Notes: generated by a model not told the origin, from the letters alone. DNA of 64,000 nt from CAVTWY01 sp963738575 (GCA_963738575.1 CAVTWY010000002.1:992001-1056000), one strand, 5' to 3'; positions 1 through 10,575 are shown, counted from the stretch's first letter. Translations and numbers: made by a program.

Positions 1-1787
1 AGAAAAAAATCGAAGGCATCACGCACATCCAAGACGAGTCCGACAAGTCGGGCATGCGTGTGGTGATCGAGCTGCGTCGCGGTGAAGTGCCCGAGGTGGT
101 GCTCAACAACCTGTACAAACAAACGCAGCTGCAAGACACCTTTGGCATGAACATGGTGGCGCTGATCGACGGTCAGCCCAAGCTGTGCAACCTCAAAGAC
201 CTGATCGCCATCTTCTTGGATCATCGCCGCGAGGTGGTGACGCGGCGCACCGTGTTCGAGATGCGAAAGGCGCGCGACCGAGGCCACATTCTCGAGGGCC
301 TGGCGGTGGCGCTGGCCAACATCGACGAGTTCATCGAGACCATCAAGCAGTCGCCAACCCCGCCTGTGGCCAAACAGGCTTTGATGGCCAAAACCTGGGA
401 AAGCTCGATCGTGGGCGAGATGCTGTCCCGCGCCGCCGCCGACACCCCGGGGGGCCGCGACGCGTACCGCCCCGAAGGCTTGGCTGCACAGTACGGCCTG
501 CAAACCGATGGCCGCTACCGACTCAGCGACGTGCAAGCGCAAGAGATTTTGCAAATGCGTTTGCAGCGCCTAACCGGCCTGGAGCAAGACAAGATCATTG
601 GTGAGTACAAAGAGGTGATGGCCGAGATCGCCGACTTGCTGGACATCCTGGCCAAGCCCGACCGCGTCACCACGATCATTGGCGACGAGTTGACAGCACT
701 CAAAACCGAGTTTGGCGCCGACAAGCTCGCCCAGCGCCGCAGCCACATCGAAAACAACGCGCAAGATCTGGCGACCGAAGACCTCATCACCCCCACCGAC
801 ATGGTGGTGACGCTCAGCCACACCGGCTACATGAAGAGCCAGCCCTTGGCCGAGTACCGAGCCCAGCGCCGGGGCGGCCGCGGCAAGCAGGCCACCGCCA
901 CCAAACAAGACGACTGGATCGACCAGCTCTTCATCGCCAACACGCACGACTGGATCTTGTGCTTCTCCGACCGTGGCCGCGTGTATTGGCTCAAAGTGTG
1001 GGAAGTGCCCCAGGGTGGCCGCGCCAGCCGAGGCAAACCCATCGTCAACATGTTCCCGCTGCAAGACGGCGAAAAAATCACCGTGGTGTTGCCACTCACC
1101 GGCGAGACACGCACCTTCCCAGCCGACCGCTACGTGTTCATGTCGACGGCGCTGGGCACGGTCAAGAAGACCGCACTTGACGACTTCAGCAACCCGCGCA
1201 AGGCCGGCATCATTGCCGTGGACTTGGACGACGGCGATCACCTCATCGGCGCCGCCCTCACCGACGGCAAGCACGACGTGATGCTGTTCTCAGACGGCGG
1301 CAAGGCGGTTCGATTTGACGAAAACGACGTGCGCCCGATGGGCCGCACCGCCCGCGGCGTGCGCGGCATGATGCTGGACGAAGGCCAGCACGTGATCGCC
1401 ATGCTGGTGGCCGAAGACGAACTGCAAAGCGTGTTGACGGCCACCGAGAACGGTTACGGCAAGCGCACCTCGATTGCCGAGTACACGCGCCATGGTCGGG
1501 GAACCAAAGGCATGATTGCGATCCAACAGAGCGAGCGAAACGGCAAGGTGGTTGCCGCGACGCTGGTTCATGCCGAAGACGAAATCATGCTGATCACTGA
1601 CACCGGGGTGCTGGTACGCACGCGGGTGTCAGAGATCCGCGAGTTGGGTCGCGCCACACAAGGCGTTACCTTGATCGGTCTGGACGAAGGCGCGCACCTG
1701 ATTGGGCTGCAGCGCATCGTCGAAAACGATGCGGGCGACGCAACCGATGCGCCACTGGACGACGCGGCAGACCCTCAAGCCACGTAG
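1..1787 (+). CDS. gyrA: DNA gyrase subunit A, 3' part
   Basis: The gene enters from the left edge with its frame open from base 3, so about the last 595 residues are present. GyrA is the breakage-reunion subunit that, with GyrB, introduces negative supercoils. Visible are the end of the DNA-cleavage core (NLYKQTQLQDTFGMNMVAL), the long coiled-coil arm with the LRLQRLT-type turn around base 560, and the C-terminal beta-pinwheel opening with the GyrA box QRRGGRG near base 870. That box marks true gyrase rather than topoisomerase IV ParC. Pinwheel blades follow, with repeated GxGKRT/GRGTKG-like turns. The acidic, Asp/Ala-rich tail is typical. The active-site Tyr and the quinolone-resistance region lie outside the window. 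The frame is uninterrupted here. Confidence 0.97.
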   Translation, partial: KKIEGITHIQDESDKSGMRVVIELRRGEVPEVVLNNLYKQTQLQDTFGMNMVALIDGQPKLCNLKDLIAIFLDHRREVVTRRTVFEMRKARDRGHILEGLAVALANIDEFIETIKQSPTPPVAKQALMAKTWESSIVGEMLSRAAADTPGGRDAYRPEGLAAQYGLQTDGRYRLSDVQAQEILQMRLQRLTGLEQDKIIGEYKEVMAEIADLLDILAKPDRVTTIIGDELTALKTEFGADKLAQRRSHIENNAQDLATEDLITPTDMVVTLSHTGYMKSQPLAEYRAQRRGGRGKQATATKQDDWIDQLFIANTHDWILCFSDRGRVYWLKVWEVPQGGRASRGKPIVNMFPLQDGEKITVVLPLTGETRTFPADRYVFMSTALGTVKKTALDDFSNPRKAGIIAVDLDDGDHLIGAALTDGKHDVMLFSDGGKAVRFDENDVRPMGRTARGVRGMMLDEGQHVIAMLVAEDELQSVLTATENGYGKRTSIAEYTRHGRGTKGMIAIQQSERNGKVVAATLVHAEDEIMLITDTGVLVRTRVSEIRELGRATQGVTLIGLDEGAHLIGLQRIVENDAGDATDAPLDDAADPQAT

Positions 1788-1814
1788 CACGCGAACGAAC
1801 TTAGGAGCTTATTC

Positions 1815-2385
1815 ATGCGCCCATCCAATCCTGGCCCTTGCATTGACCCTCGCCACCGTGGGTGTGCAGGCCCAAACCAAACAAGAATTGGTGCAGCGGG
1901 TGATCACCGCCCAGCAAGGCTCCATCGAGGGCATTGCCCGCTCGCTGGCCGCCAACACGTCGCAACAGGTGCTCGAAACTGCTGGTGCTGCCATGGGCAA
2001 CGTGCCCCAGGCCAAACAAGAGGCCGTGGGCAAGGCTGTGCAAGAAGATGTGAAGAAGTTCTACGAGGACATCACCCCCATCTTGACGACCACCGCGACC
2101 AAGATTGCGCCCACCTCGATCGGCACCATGCTTGAGCAAAAGTTCAGCGACGACGAGTTGCGGCAAATCGCCAATTGGTTTGACTCGGCCACCGCCAAAA
2201 AATACCAACAGCTCAGTGGCGAACTGCAAGACACATTCACGCAAAAGTTGGTGGCCGACACGCGACCTGCGGTAGAAGCCAAACTCAAAGCACTTGAAGA
2301 AACCATCAAGGGCCGTCTGGAAGCGGCTGGCGCTGGTGGTGGCGCCGCACCGGCAGCCAGGCCCGCAGCACCGAAAAAGAAGTAG
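1815..2385 (+). CDS. DUF2059-family exported protein, frame broken near the start
   Basis: About 189 residues, probably periplasmic. The mature part reads smoothly from TKQELVQRVITAQQ to a Lys-rich end after an Ala/Pro/Gly linker. It matches the DUF2059 family, whose function is unknown and which often follows gyrA in Comamonadaceae. The ATG at 1815 has a good ribosome site (AGGAG at 1803-1807) but is one frame off the body. Dropping one C from the CCC at 1819-1821 joins it to a signal peptide (LALALTLATVGVQAQ). The length is then a whole number of codons. I read this as a single-base error, not a dead gene. Some relatives have serC directly downstream; here pheA follows. Confidence 0.75.
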
Positions 2386-2526
2386 TCGTTTCGAAACACG
2401 CCGCGTCGGGGCTGCTGAACGCGGCCTTGATGGCGGTGCCTTGATGCTCACCCGCTAACGCAGGCGTCGAATGGCATCAAACGTCGCGGGCGGCGCGGGT
2501 CCTCGTGCGAGAATTTGCACATCATC

Positions 2527-3628
2527 ATGGCCATCCAACCCGACCCACCCGACCTGCCCTCGCTGCGCAGCCAAATCGATACGCTGGACCGGGAGCTGAT
2601 TGGCACCCTCAACCGCCGTGCCGCATTGGCCCTGCAGGTCGGCGCGCTCAAACATGCCCATGGTGGCGCCGTTTTTCGGCCCGATCGCGAGGCGCAAGTC
2701 ATTGAAGGTGTGAAGGCCGCCAATCTGGGGCCTTTGCGTGCTGACCATGTTGCGCCCATTTGGCGCGAAATCATGTCCGCTTGCCGCGCGCTCGAGTCGC
2801 CCACCCGTGTGGCCTACTTGGGCCCCGCGGGCACTTTCAGCGAAGAAGCCGCGCTGCGCTATTTTGGCAGCGCCATCGAAGCACGTGCGCTGCAACTCTA
2901 TTGACGAGGTGTTTCGCAGCACGGCAGCGGGCGCTGCCGACTTCGGCGTGGTGCCGATTGAAAACTCGACCGAGGGCATGGTCACAAGGTCCCTTGATCT
3001 TTTGTTGTCATCGCCGTTGATGATCGTGGGTGAAACCAGCCTGCGCGTTCAGCACAACTTGTTGCGTCGCACACCGGGCATGGACGGCATCACGGCCGTG
3101 TGCGCCCACCCGCAGGCTTTGGCGCAGTGCCAAGCATGGCTAACGGCCAACTTGCCAAACGTTGAGCGACGCGCCGTGTCCAGCAATGCCGAAGGCGCGC
3201 GCATGGCGGCCGAAAGCGATCAAATCGCCAGCATCTCCAGCGAGCGCGCTGCCAGCGTTTGGGGCCTGCACGTGGCCAGCCGCGCCATTCAAGACGATGC
3301 CCACAACCGCACACGCTTTGCCATCATGGCCGACCCCACCAAGCACGCGGCGCCCGGCGCCACCGGGCGCGACTGCACCAGCCTGGTGGCTTCGGTGGCC
3401 AACCAACCCGGCGCCGTTCACGACATGCTGACGCCGCTTAAAACGCACGGCGTGTCCATGTCACGCCTCGAGTCTCGCCCCGCTCGATCTGGCCAATGGG
3501 AGTACTATTTTTATGTCGACCTGCAAGGGCACACCAGCGAGCCCCACATCGCAGCCGCCATGCACGACCTGAAACAAACCTGCGCCTTCTTGCGCGTGCT
3601 GGGAACCTACCCGGTGGAAGCTGCGTGA
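2527..3628 (+). CDS. pheA: Bifunctional chorismate mutase / prephenate dehydratase (P-protein), one frameshift
   Basis: Converts chorismate to prephenate and then phenylpyruvate in phenylalanine synthesis. Residues 1-90 form an AroQ-type chorismate mutase (LRSQIDTLDRELIGTLNRR). The dehydratase domain starts at RVAYLGPAGTFSEEA and includes PIENSTEGMV; a C-terminal ACT domain (LVASVANQPGAVHDML, then SRLESRPAR) should bind phenylalanine. The frame breaks near 2877-2884, just after the first dehydratase strand. Removing one base there gives a continuous protein of about 366 residues, the normal family length. The ATG at 2527 is preferred to an upstream TTG at 2515; neither has a strong ribosome site. 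The stop overlaps the tyrA start by one base (TGATG), implying translational coupling. Confidence 0.9.
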
Positions 3629-4497
3629 TGGTCAACCACTTGGCATTGATTGGCTGCGGCTTGATGGGGGGCTCGTTTGCCATGGCGCTGAAGCGCGCCA
3701 ACGTGGTCAACCGCATCGTGGGGTACAGCAAGTCGCCCCTCACCACCGAGCGTGCCTGCAAGATGGGCATCATCGATCAGGCGGCTGAATCAGCATTGCT
3801 CGCCGTTTCGGGCGCCGACGTGGTGCTGCTGGCGGTGCCCGTTGCAGCCACCGAACAAACGCTGAAAAACATCCACCCGTTGATCGAACCTCACATGCTG
3901 GTGATGGATGTTGGATCCACCAAACGCGATGTGGTCGACGTGGCGCGCCGCGTGCTGAAAGACAAAGTGCCGTCGTTTGTACCTGCGCACCCTATAGCAG
4001 GCAAAGAGTTGTCGGGCATCCAGCACGCGGATGCTGCCTTGTTCGATGGCCGCCAGGTCATCCTGACACCCATCGCCCACACGCATCCCGAGCACGTGCG
4101 GCGCGCCACCGAGCTGTGGACAGCGGTGGGCGGCAACGTCGTGCAGATGACGCCCGAAGCGCACGACGCCGCCTTTGCGGCGGTAAGCCACTTGCCGCAC
4201 ATGCTTGCCTTTGCGTACTTCAGCGCCATCGTTGGGCAACCGGGTGGGCGCGAATTTCTATCGCTGGCAGGCCCCGGGTTTCGAGACTTCACGCGCATCG
4301 CTGCCAGCGACCCCGACATGTGGCGCGACATTTTGCTGGCCAACCGCGAAGAGATCTTGAACCAACTCTCCCGCTTTCGACACACCCTTGACGCGCTGGA
4401 GCACGTCATGCGGTCGGGCAATGCGCCAGCGCTGGAAGACTTGATTCGACAGGCCTCGGTGCAGCGCGCCAACTGGCAAATGCAGGCGGGGCGTTGA
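3628..4497 (+). CDS. tyrA: Prephenate dehydrogenase
   Basis: About 289 residues, cytosolic. It oxidatively decarboxylates prephenate to 4-hydroxyphenylpyruvate for tyrosine synthesis using NAD(P)+. The N-terminal Rossmann fold shows [13 protein letters not shown]. The conserved VGSTKRDVV and the catalytic-site segment [12 protein letters not shown] follow, with HLPHMLAFA in the helical C-terminal domain. No ACT domain is visible, unlike Gram-positive forms. The ATG overlaps the pheA stop by one base, which fixes the start and suggests coupled translation. The next gene, aroA-cmk, begins 55 bases downstream, so the three form an aromatic amino-acid operon. Confidence 0.95.
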   Translation: MVNHLALIGCGLMGGSFAMALKRANVVNRIVGYSKSPLTTERACKMGIIDQAAESALLAVSGADVVLLAVPVAATEQTLKNIHPLIEPHMLVMDVGSTKRDVVDVARRVLKDKVPSFVPAHPIAGKELSGIQHADAALFDGRQVILTPIAHTHPEHVRRATELWTAVGGNVVQMTPEAHDAAFAAVSHLPHMLAFAYFSAIVGQPGGREFLSLAGPGFRDFTRIAASDPDMWRDILLANREEILNQLSRFRHTLDALEHVMRSGNAPALEDLIRQASVQRANWQMQAGR

Positions 4498-4552
4498 CGT
4501 TGGCCGATGCCGTTCCTGTGGGTGCCCGAGTGGCCCTAACGCACTTAATGAC

Positions 4553-6610
4553 ATGACGCCGCCCATCGCACGTCACTTAGACTTGCCGCCCTTGCAAGAC
4601 GCCAGCGGCACGGTGCGCCTGCCGGGCTCCAAAAGCATCTCCAACCGCGTGCTGTTGTTGGCGGGTTTGGCCCAAGGCCAAACCACCATTGACGGGCTGC
4701 TGGACGCCGACGACACCCGCGTGATGTTGGCGGCATTGCAAACCCTGGGCTGCACCATCGATCGCCACGGCAACCAAGCTGTCGTCACGGGTCTGGGCGG
4801 TCAGTTGCAGGTGCACGAGGCCAAGCTCTTCATGGGCAACGCGGGCACGGCCATGCGGCCGCTGACGGCGGCGCTTGCTGTTCTGTCAACGCTGCAAGGG
4901 GGCCAGTTTGAGCTCAGTGGCGTGCCGCGCATGCACGAGCGTCCCATCGGTGACTTGGCCGACGCGTTGCGCCAACTGGGGTGCAGCATCGACGACCTGG
5001 GCGAGTCCGGCTACCCGCCCTTGCGCCTTCGCGGTTCAGGCCGTGGCACCTTGAGCCTGGGCACACCCATCCGCGTGCGCGGGGACGTCTCCAGCCAATT
5101 CTTGACATCGCTGTTGCTGGCCGCCCCACTGGCTGCGCAGCAGCAAACGGTTGTTTTTGACGTGGTGGGCGAGCTCATCTCCAAACCGTACATCGACATC
5201 ACCCTCAAGCTGCTTGCACGCTTTGGCGTGGTGGTGGCCCGCGACGGGTGGCAACGATTTACGGTGCCTGCGGGCAGCGCGTACCGCACCCCTGGCCGCA
5301 TCGCGGTGGAGGGCGACGCGTCGGGCGCCTCGTATTTCATGGGCATGGGTGCGATTGCTGCCGTGCACGCCCCCATTCGCATCGAAGGCATCGGCCACGA
5401 CGCCATCCAAGGCGACATTCGTTTGTCGACGCTGCGCGCGCCATGGGCGCCGACATGCAAACCGAGGCCAGCGCGGTGGTGGTGCGACGCGGGGCCTGGC
5501 CCTTGCGTGCCGTCACGCTCGACTGCAACCACATCCCCGACGCCGCCATGACGCTGGCCGTGATGGCACTGTACGCCAACGGAACCACGCGCTTGAACAA
5601 CATCGCGAGCTGGCGCGTCAAAGAAACCGACCGCATCGCGGCCATGGCCACCGAACTCCGCAAGTTGGGGGCCGTGGTGACCGAGGGTGCTGACTTCATC
5701 GAAGTCACGCCACCAGTCGACGGCGCGATCGATCCCCACAACGGGATCACCCAAACAGGCTCCGCTTGGCGCTCGGCAGCCATCCACACCTACGACGACC
5801 ACCGCATGGCCATGAGTTTTTCGCTGGCCGCCTTCAACCCGGCAGGCCGGGTGGTTCGCATCGAAGACCCTGATTGCGTCGCCAAAACCTACCCCGCCTA
5901 CTTTCACGACTTCTTCAGCCTGGTGCGCGCAAACCCGAGCGACGTGCCCGTCATCACAATTGACGGCCCCACCGCTTCGGGCAAAGGCACGGTGGCCAGC
6001 GACGTTGCCGCCCGTCTTGGCTACCACCGCCTGGATTCAGGAGCTCTGTACCGCGCCGCCGCGCTGGCCGCCATCAACCAAGGGGTCGATTTGGACCATC
6101 CGCAGGCCCTGGGCGCCCTGGCCGCGTCGCTCAAACTGAGTTTTCAGGGGGCTGCACCGCTGCTGAACGGCCAGGACGTCAGCAAGGATTTGCGCCGCGA
6201 GGACGTGGGCGCAGCAGCGTCCAAAATCGCGGCCTTTGCCGAGGTTCGCGCGGCGCTACACGGCTTGCAGCTGGGTTTTCGCAAGGCCCCAGGGCTGGTG
6301 GCCGACGGGCGCGACATGGGCACCGTCGTTTTTCCGGACGCCGGGCTCAAGGTGTTTTTGACCGCCAGCGCCGCCAAACGCGCCGAGCGCCGCCATAAGC
6401 AATTGATTTCAAAGGGTTTTGCTGCTAATATCGACAGTCTTCGCGCCGACCTAGAAGCCCGTGACGCCCGCGACCAACATCGCGCCGTTTCACCTTTGAC
6501 GCCAGCGCAAGACGCGCAAGTTGCTCGACAACTCGGCTCAATCGGTTGACCAAACGGTATCCGAGGTGCTGAATTGGTGGCAATCGCGTGCACCGTTTGT
6601 ACGCGGTTAA
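4553..6610 (+). CDS. aroA-cmk: Fused EPSP synthase / cytidylate kinase, two frameshifts
   Basis: One reading frame joins 5-enolpyruvylshikimate-3-phosphate synthase (shikimate pathway) to CMP kinase. The AroA half has [26 protein letters not shown] and [19 protein letters not shown] short link ([13 protein letters not shown]) leads directly into the kinase P-loop [13 protein letters not shown] with no stop or start between them, and then [13 protein letters not shown]. This fusion is annotated in other Comamonadaceae. As written the frame breaks twice. Near 5424 one T seems missing from a TTT run; restoring it recovers the DALRAMGAD-like strand. Near 6519 one base seems extra; removing it gives a tail [17 protein letters not shown] ending at 6610. 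Corrected length is about 685 residues. Both activities are essential, so error is likelier than decay. Confidence 0.9.
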
Positions 6611-6706
6611 GCCCTTGGGTTCAAACGCTGACAGTCGGCTTTTGTTTGATTTGATGTCCCCGGCCCCGTGGCACGGTTGACAGGCTCTCCGCCTTCACCC
6701 CACCAC

Positions 6707-6718
6707 GGTTTTAAAACC
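6707..6718. promoter_or_regulatory. Perfect 12-bp palindrome upstream of rpsA
   Basis: GGTTTTAAAACC sits 75 bases before the rpsA start in a 182-base gap after cmk. A TTGACA lies at 6677-6682, but no convincing -10 box is found 16-18 bases from it. The palindrome could be an operator or part of the rpsA leader. There is no direct evidence for a binding protein. Confidence 0.3.
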
Positions 6719-6792
6719 TAACCCGCTCAACCAGAGCATTCGCCGACTCCAACGCCTGCGCCTCTCGCACCAGCTCGTCGGCTCTTCAGGAA

Positions 6793-8520
6793 ATGTCCAT
6801 GTCCCAAACCCAAACATCCACCGGCGGTGGCGAATCATTTGCCGCCCTTTTCGAAGAAAGCCTCAAGCGCAGTGAAATGCGCATGGGCGAAGTCATCACG
6901 GCCGAAGTGGTTCGTGTTGAACACAACTTCGTGGTGGTGAATGCCGGCCTCAAGAGCGAGGCCTACGTTCCGATCGAAGAATTTAAAAACGATCTGGGCG
7001 AGCTTGAAGTTCAAGCTGGCGACTACGTGTCGGTGGCCATTGACGCCATCGAAAACGGCTACGGCGACACCATTTTGTCGCGCGACAAAGCCAAGCGTTT
7101 GGCTTCGTGGCTGTCGCTCGAAACCTCGCTCGAATCGGGCGAGTTCGTGACGGGCACCGTCAATGGCAAGGTCAAAGGCGGCCTCACCGTGTTGGTCAAC
7201 GGCATCCGCGCCTTCTTGCCTGGCTCCCTGCTCGACACCCGCCCCATCAAGGACATGAGCCCGTTCGAGGGCAAAACGATGGAGTTCAAGGTCATCAAGC
7301 TCGACCGCAAACGCAACAACGTGGTGTTGTCACGCCGTGCCGTGGTCGAGGCCTCGATGGGCGAAGAGCGCGCCAAGCTGCTCGAGAACCTGTCCGAAGG
7401 CGCCATCGTCAACGGCGTGGTCAAGAACATCACCGAATACGGTGCGTTTGTTGACCTCGGCGGCATTGACGGCTTGCTGCACATCACCGACATGGCATGG
7501 CGCCGCGTGCGTCACCCAAGCGAAGTGGTCACCGTGGGCCAAGAGCTCACCGCCAAAGTGCTCAAGTTTGACAGCGAGAAAAACCGCGTGTCACTGGGCC
7601 TGAAACAGTTGGGCGACGACCCATGGTTTGGTGTGGCTCGCCGCTACCCGCAAGGCACCCGGCTGTTCGGCAAGGTCACCAACATCGCCGACTACGGCGC
7701 GTTTGTCGAGATCGAACCCGGCATCGAGGGCTTGGTGCACGTGTCCGAAATGGACTGGACCAACAAGAACGTGGCCCCCGCCAAGGTGGTGAGCCTGGGC
7801 GACGAAACCGAAGTCATGGTGCTCGAGATCGACGAGGACAAGCGCCGCATCAGCCTGGGCATGAAGCAGTGCAAGGCCAACCCTTGGGAAGAGTTCTCGG
7901 CCACCGTCAAGCGTGGCGACAAGGTTACCGGCCCGATCAAGTCGATCACCGACTTTGGCGTGTTCGTGGGCCTGGCCGCTGGCATCGACGGCCTGGTGCA
8001 CTTGTCGGACCTGTCGTGGAACGAGCCTGGCGAAGCCGCCGTGCGCAACTTCAAGAAGGGCCAAGAAGTTGAGGCCGTGGTGCTGGCCGTTGACGTCGAG
8101 CGTGAGCGCATCTCGCTGGGCATCAAGCAGCTCGATGGCGACCCCTTTGCCAACTTCACGTCAGTGCTCGAGCGTGGCACGCTGGTCACCGGCAAGGTCA
8201 AAACGGTCGACGCACGCGGTGCTGAGATCTTGTTGGCAGACGACGTCATTGGCTACCTCCGCGCCTCTGAAATCAGCACCGACCGCGTGGAAGACGCGCG
8301 CAACGTGTTGAAAGAAGGTGATGAAGTCAACGCGATGGTGGTGAACGTGGATCGCAAGACCCGCCAAATCCAGCTGTCGGTCAAAGCCAAAGACAGCGCC
8401 GATCAGCAAGAGGCCATGCAACGTCTGTCACAAACGAGCGAGCGTGAAAACGCTGGCACCACCAGCCTGGGCGCCCTGCTTCGCGCCAAGATGGAAAACA
8501 GAAACGACGGCGACAACTGA
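6793..8520 (+). CDS. rpsA: 30S ribosomal protein S1
   Basis: 575 residues, the usual proteobacterial length. S1 binds single-stranded mRNA leaders and brings them to the 30S subunit. Six S1 (OB-fold) repeats can be counted: two degenerate N-terminal ones (residues about 35-105 and 120-190), then four clear ones with the YGAFV/FGVFV signature ([50 protein letters not shown], and a diverged last one). Two in-frame ATG codons lie six bases apart (6793, 6799) after CAGGA, so the exact start is uncertain by two residues. It sits between cmk and ihfB, the standard arrangement in beta- and gammaproteobacteria. Confidence 0.97.
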   Translation: MSMSQTQTSTGGGESFAALFEESLKRSEMRMGEVITAEVVRVEHNFVVVNAGLKSEAYVPIEEFKNDLGELEVQAGDYVSVAIDAIENGYGDTILSRDKAKRLASWLSLETSLESGEFVTGTVNGKVKGGLTVLVNGIRAFLPGSLLDTRPIKDMSPFEGKTMEFKVIKLDRKRNNVVLSRRAVVEASMGEERAKLLENLSEGAIVNGVVKNITEYGAFVDLGGIDGLLHITDMAWRRVRHPSEVVTVGQELTAKVLKFDSEKNRVSLGLKQLGDDPWFGVARRYPQGTRLFGKVTNIADYGAFVEIEPGIEGLVHVSEMDWTNKNVAPAKVVSLGDETEVMVLEIDEDKRRISLGMKQCKANPWEEFSATVKRGDKVTGPIKSITDFGVFVGLAAGIDGLVHLSDLSWNEPGEAAVRNFKKGQEVEAVVLAVDVERERISLGIKQLDGDPFANFTSVLERGTLVTGKVKTVDARGAEILLADDVIGYLRASEISTDRVEDARNVLKEGDEVNAMVVNVDRKTRQIQLSVKAKDSADQQEAMQRLSQTSERENAGTTSLGALLRAKMENRNDGDN

Positions 8521-8582
8521 ACCATGAACTGTCCCACCCAAGCAAACGCCACGGAACTGGCCACGCCAGGCCGTTGGCGTTG

Positions 8583-8620
8583 CCCCCTTAACGGGGAAGC
8601 GGCGCAAGCCGCTTCGGGGG
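8583..8620. repeat. Imperfect cruciform/REP-like hairpin between rpsA and ihfB
   Basis: An 8-bp perfect stem GAAGCGGC-GCAA-GCCGCTTC (8596-8615) is flanked by C5 and G5 tracts that can extend it, with a smaller CCCC/GGGG hairpin inside the left flank. There is no U-tract, so it is a poor intrinsic terminator. It resembles the short GC-rich intergenic repeats common in Comamonadaceae genomes (family assignment from memory). It ends eight bases before the ihfB start and may affect expression there. Confidence 0.55.
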
Positions 8621-8627
8621 TGGGGCC

Positions 8628-8948
8628 ATGACCCGGTCAGATTTGGTGGCAGCGTTGGCAGAGCGTTTTGCGCAGCTAACGCAAAAAGACACCGAGTTTG
8701 CTGTCAAGACGATGCTCGATGCCATGTCCGACGCTTTGGCAAAAGGGCATCGCATCGAGATTCGTGGCTTTGGCAGCTTCTCGATCAACCGGCGCCCACC
8801 GCGGTTGGGGCGCAACCCTCGCAGTGGGGCGCAGGTGCCCATCCCCGAAAAACTGGTGCCGCACTTCAAGCCAGGCAAGGCGCTGCGCGAAGGGGTCGAC
8901 AAAGAATTGCCTGCTGATCAGGGCCCCAGCGCCACGCCAACCGCCTAA
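8628..8948 (+). CDS. ihfB: Integration host factor subunit beta
   Basis: 106 residues. A DNA-bending protein of the HU/IHF family that works as a heterodimer with IhfA. The N-terminal helices ([21 protein letters not shown]) are followed by the family signature [21 protein letters not shown] and the DNA-intercalating Pro in the beta arm ([14 protein letters not shown]). The tail after the last helix is about 12 residues longer than in E. coli and rich in Pro/Ala. Its position just after rpsA is conserved across proteobacteria and separates it from ihfA, hupA and hupB. Confidence 0.95.
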   Translation: MTRSDLVAALAERFAQLTQKDTEFAVKTMLDAMSDALAKGHRIEIRGFGSFSINRRPPRLGRNPRSGAQVPIPEKLVPHFKPGKALREGVDKELPADQGPSATPTA

Positions 8949-9055
8949 GCATCTTGCGATCCACATCGCACCGAGCCGACTGAGCGCATGAGCAACGCAC
9001 TGCAACGCGTGCACGTGACGCAGTGGCAGTTTTGCCTCACTACAATCGACGCGAC

Positions 9056-9409
9056 ATGCGCATCCTGACCTGGATCATTCGCGGCTTTTTCTTCTTCGCG
9101 TTGTTCGCCTTTGCGTTGAACAACCGCCAAGAGGTGCTGGTGCATTGGTTTTTTGGTCGCACCTGGCAAGCGCCCTTGGTGTTTGTCGTGTTTGCTGCTT
9201 TTGCCGCCGGCTGTGCCGTGGGGCTTGTGGCCATGACGCCCGCTTGGTGGCGTAGGCGCCAAGTGCTGCAACGGCAATCGCCGGCTGGCGCCACGACACC
9301 GCCCAGCGACAACTCAAACCCCTCGCCTGCATCTGCGGCAACACCCCTGCCGTCGGGCTTGGATGAGTCCGAGCTGGCGCTTGCGCGTTCTCCGCGCGAA
9401 GCCCTTTAA
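9056..9409 (+). CDS. lapA: LapA-family membrane protein
   Basis: About 117 residues, inner membrane. The N-terminus has two hydrophobic segments (IIRGFFFFALFAFAL and APLVFVVFAAFAAGCAV) around a conserved NNRQEVLVHWFF, as in LapA/YciS (DUF1049). The tail is soluble and Pro/Ser-rich. In E. coli LapA works with LapB in controlling LPS assembly. The frame extends upstream to 9023, but the ATG at 9056 matches the family N-terminus (MRILTWIIRG). A TACAAT lies ten bases before it; no good -35 is seen. LapB follows 11 bases later, so the two are surely co-transcribed. Confidence 0.88.
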   Translation: MRILTWIIRGFFFFALFAFALNNRQEVLVHWFFGRTWQAPLVFVVFAAFAAGCAVGLVAMTPAWWRRRQVLQRQSPAGATTPPSDNSNPSPASAATPLPSGLDESELALARSPREAL

Positions 9410-9420
9410 GAAAGCACCAC

Positions 9421-10575
9421 GTGGAGTTTGACTGGCAGTGGATGTTGATCGGGTTGCCACTGGCTTTTGCGCTGGGCTGGATCGCGTCGCGCCTTGACTT
9501 GCGCCAGCTTCGTCGCGAATCCCGCGATTCGCCCCGTGCCTACTACAAAGGCTTGAACCTGCTGCTCAACGAGCAACAGGACAAGGCTATCGACGCTTTC
9601 ATCGAGGCGGTGCAAAACGACCCCGAAACCGCCGACTTGCACTTTGCGCTGGGCAACCTGTTTCGCCGTCGCGGCGAGTTTGAGCGCTCGGTGCGCGTGC
9701 ACCAGCACTTGCTGCAACGCGCCGATCTCAAAGCAGCCGACCGCAACCGGGCTCAACACGCCTTGGCACAAGACTACCTAAAGGCCGGGCTGCTGGACCG
9801 CGCCGAGGCGGCTTACCGCGCGCTAGAAGGCACTGACTTTGACGCCGAGTCGCGTTTGGCCCTGCTGGGCTTGTACGAGCGCACGCGAGACTGGCGCCAA
9901 GCCATCGACCTCGCCAACCAGCTTGAAAAGGCAGGCTCCGGCACCTTCGCGCCGCGCGTGGCGCACTTTTGGTGCGAACTGGCCCACGAAGCCGACCGGG
10001 ACAAGCGCCCTGAAGAGGCAGACGCCGCCATGCAAGCGGCCATGAAGGCGTCACCGGCCTCACCTCGCCCCTGGGTGCAAGGTGGCAAACGACAAGCCGC
10101 AGTGGCGCAACATTCAAAAGCCGTCGACTTGTGGCTGCATGTGCTTCGACAGCACCCTGCGGCGGCGTCGCTGGTGGCCCAAGACGTGGCCGTTAGTGCC
10201 AAACACAGCCACCGCGAGCCCGAGGTGCTTGAGGCGTTGCAGACCGTGCAGCAACAGCGCCCCAACCACGAAATCACGACGGCCATCGGTTTGCTGCTGC
10301 GTGAAAGCGGCGAGGCCAAAGCGCAGCGCATGACGCAGCAATTGGCGATGGCGCCGACCCTGACCACAGCGGTGGCGGTGTTGCGCGAAGTTGCCCCTGC
10401 CACGTGGAGCGACGCGACCCGAGACGTGATGGTGCACGCGGTGGAGCGTGCTGCCAAGCCTTTGCAACGGTACCGATGCGCAGCCTGCGGCTTCGAAGCC
10501 CAGCACTACTTTTGGCAATGCCCAGGCTGCCAAGCCTGGGACAGTTACCCCCCGCAGCAGCTCGACGACCAATGA
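9421..10575 (+). CDS. lapB: LPS assembly protein LapB
   Basis: 384 residues from a GTG start. LapB (YciM) adjusts LPS synthesis by presenting LpxC to the FtsH protease. An N-terminal membrane anchor (WMLIGLPLAFALGWIASRL) is followed by a TPR array (GLNLLLNEQQDKAIDAFIEAV and several more helical pairs, residues 40-330). A C-terminal rubredoxin-like metal site has two CxxC pairs (YRCAACGF and CPGCQAWDSYP). Every hallmark is present and the length is typical. The stop overlaps the start of the next gene by four bases (ATGA). Confidence 0.93.
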   Translation: MEFDWQWMLIGLPLAFALGWIASRLDLRQLRRESRDSPRAYYKGLNLLLNEQQDKAIDAFIEAVQNDPETADLHFALGNLFRRRGEFERSVRVHQHLLQRADLKAADRNRAQHALAQDYLKAGLLDRAEAAYRALEGTDFDAESRLALLGLYERTRDWRQAIDLANQLEKAGSGTFAPRVAHFWCELAHEADRDKRPEEADAAMQAAMKASPASPRPWVQGGKRQAAVAQHSKAVDLWLHVLRQHPAAASLVAQDVAVSAKHSHREPEVLEALQTVQQQRPNHEITTAIGLLLRESGEAKAQRMTQQLAMAPTLTTAVAVLREVAPATWSDATRDVMVHAVERAAKPLQRYRCAACGFEAQHYFWQCPGCQAWDSYPPQQLDDQ

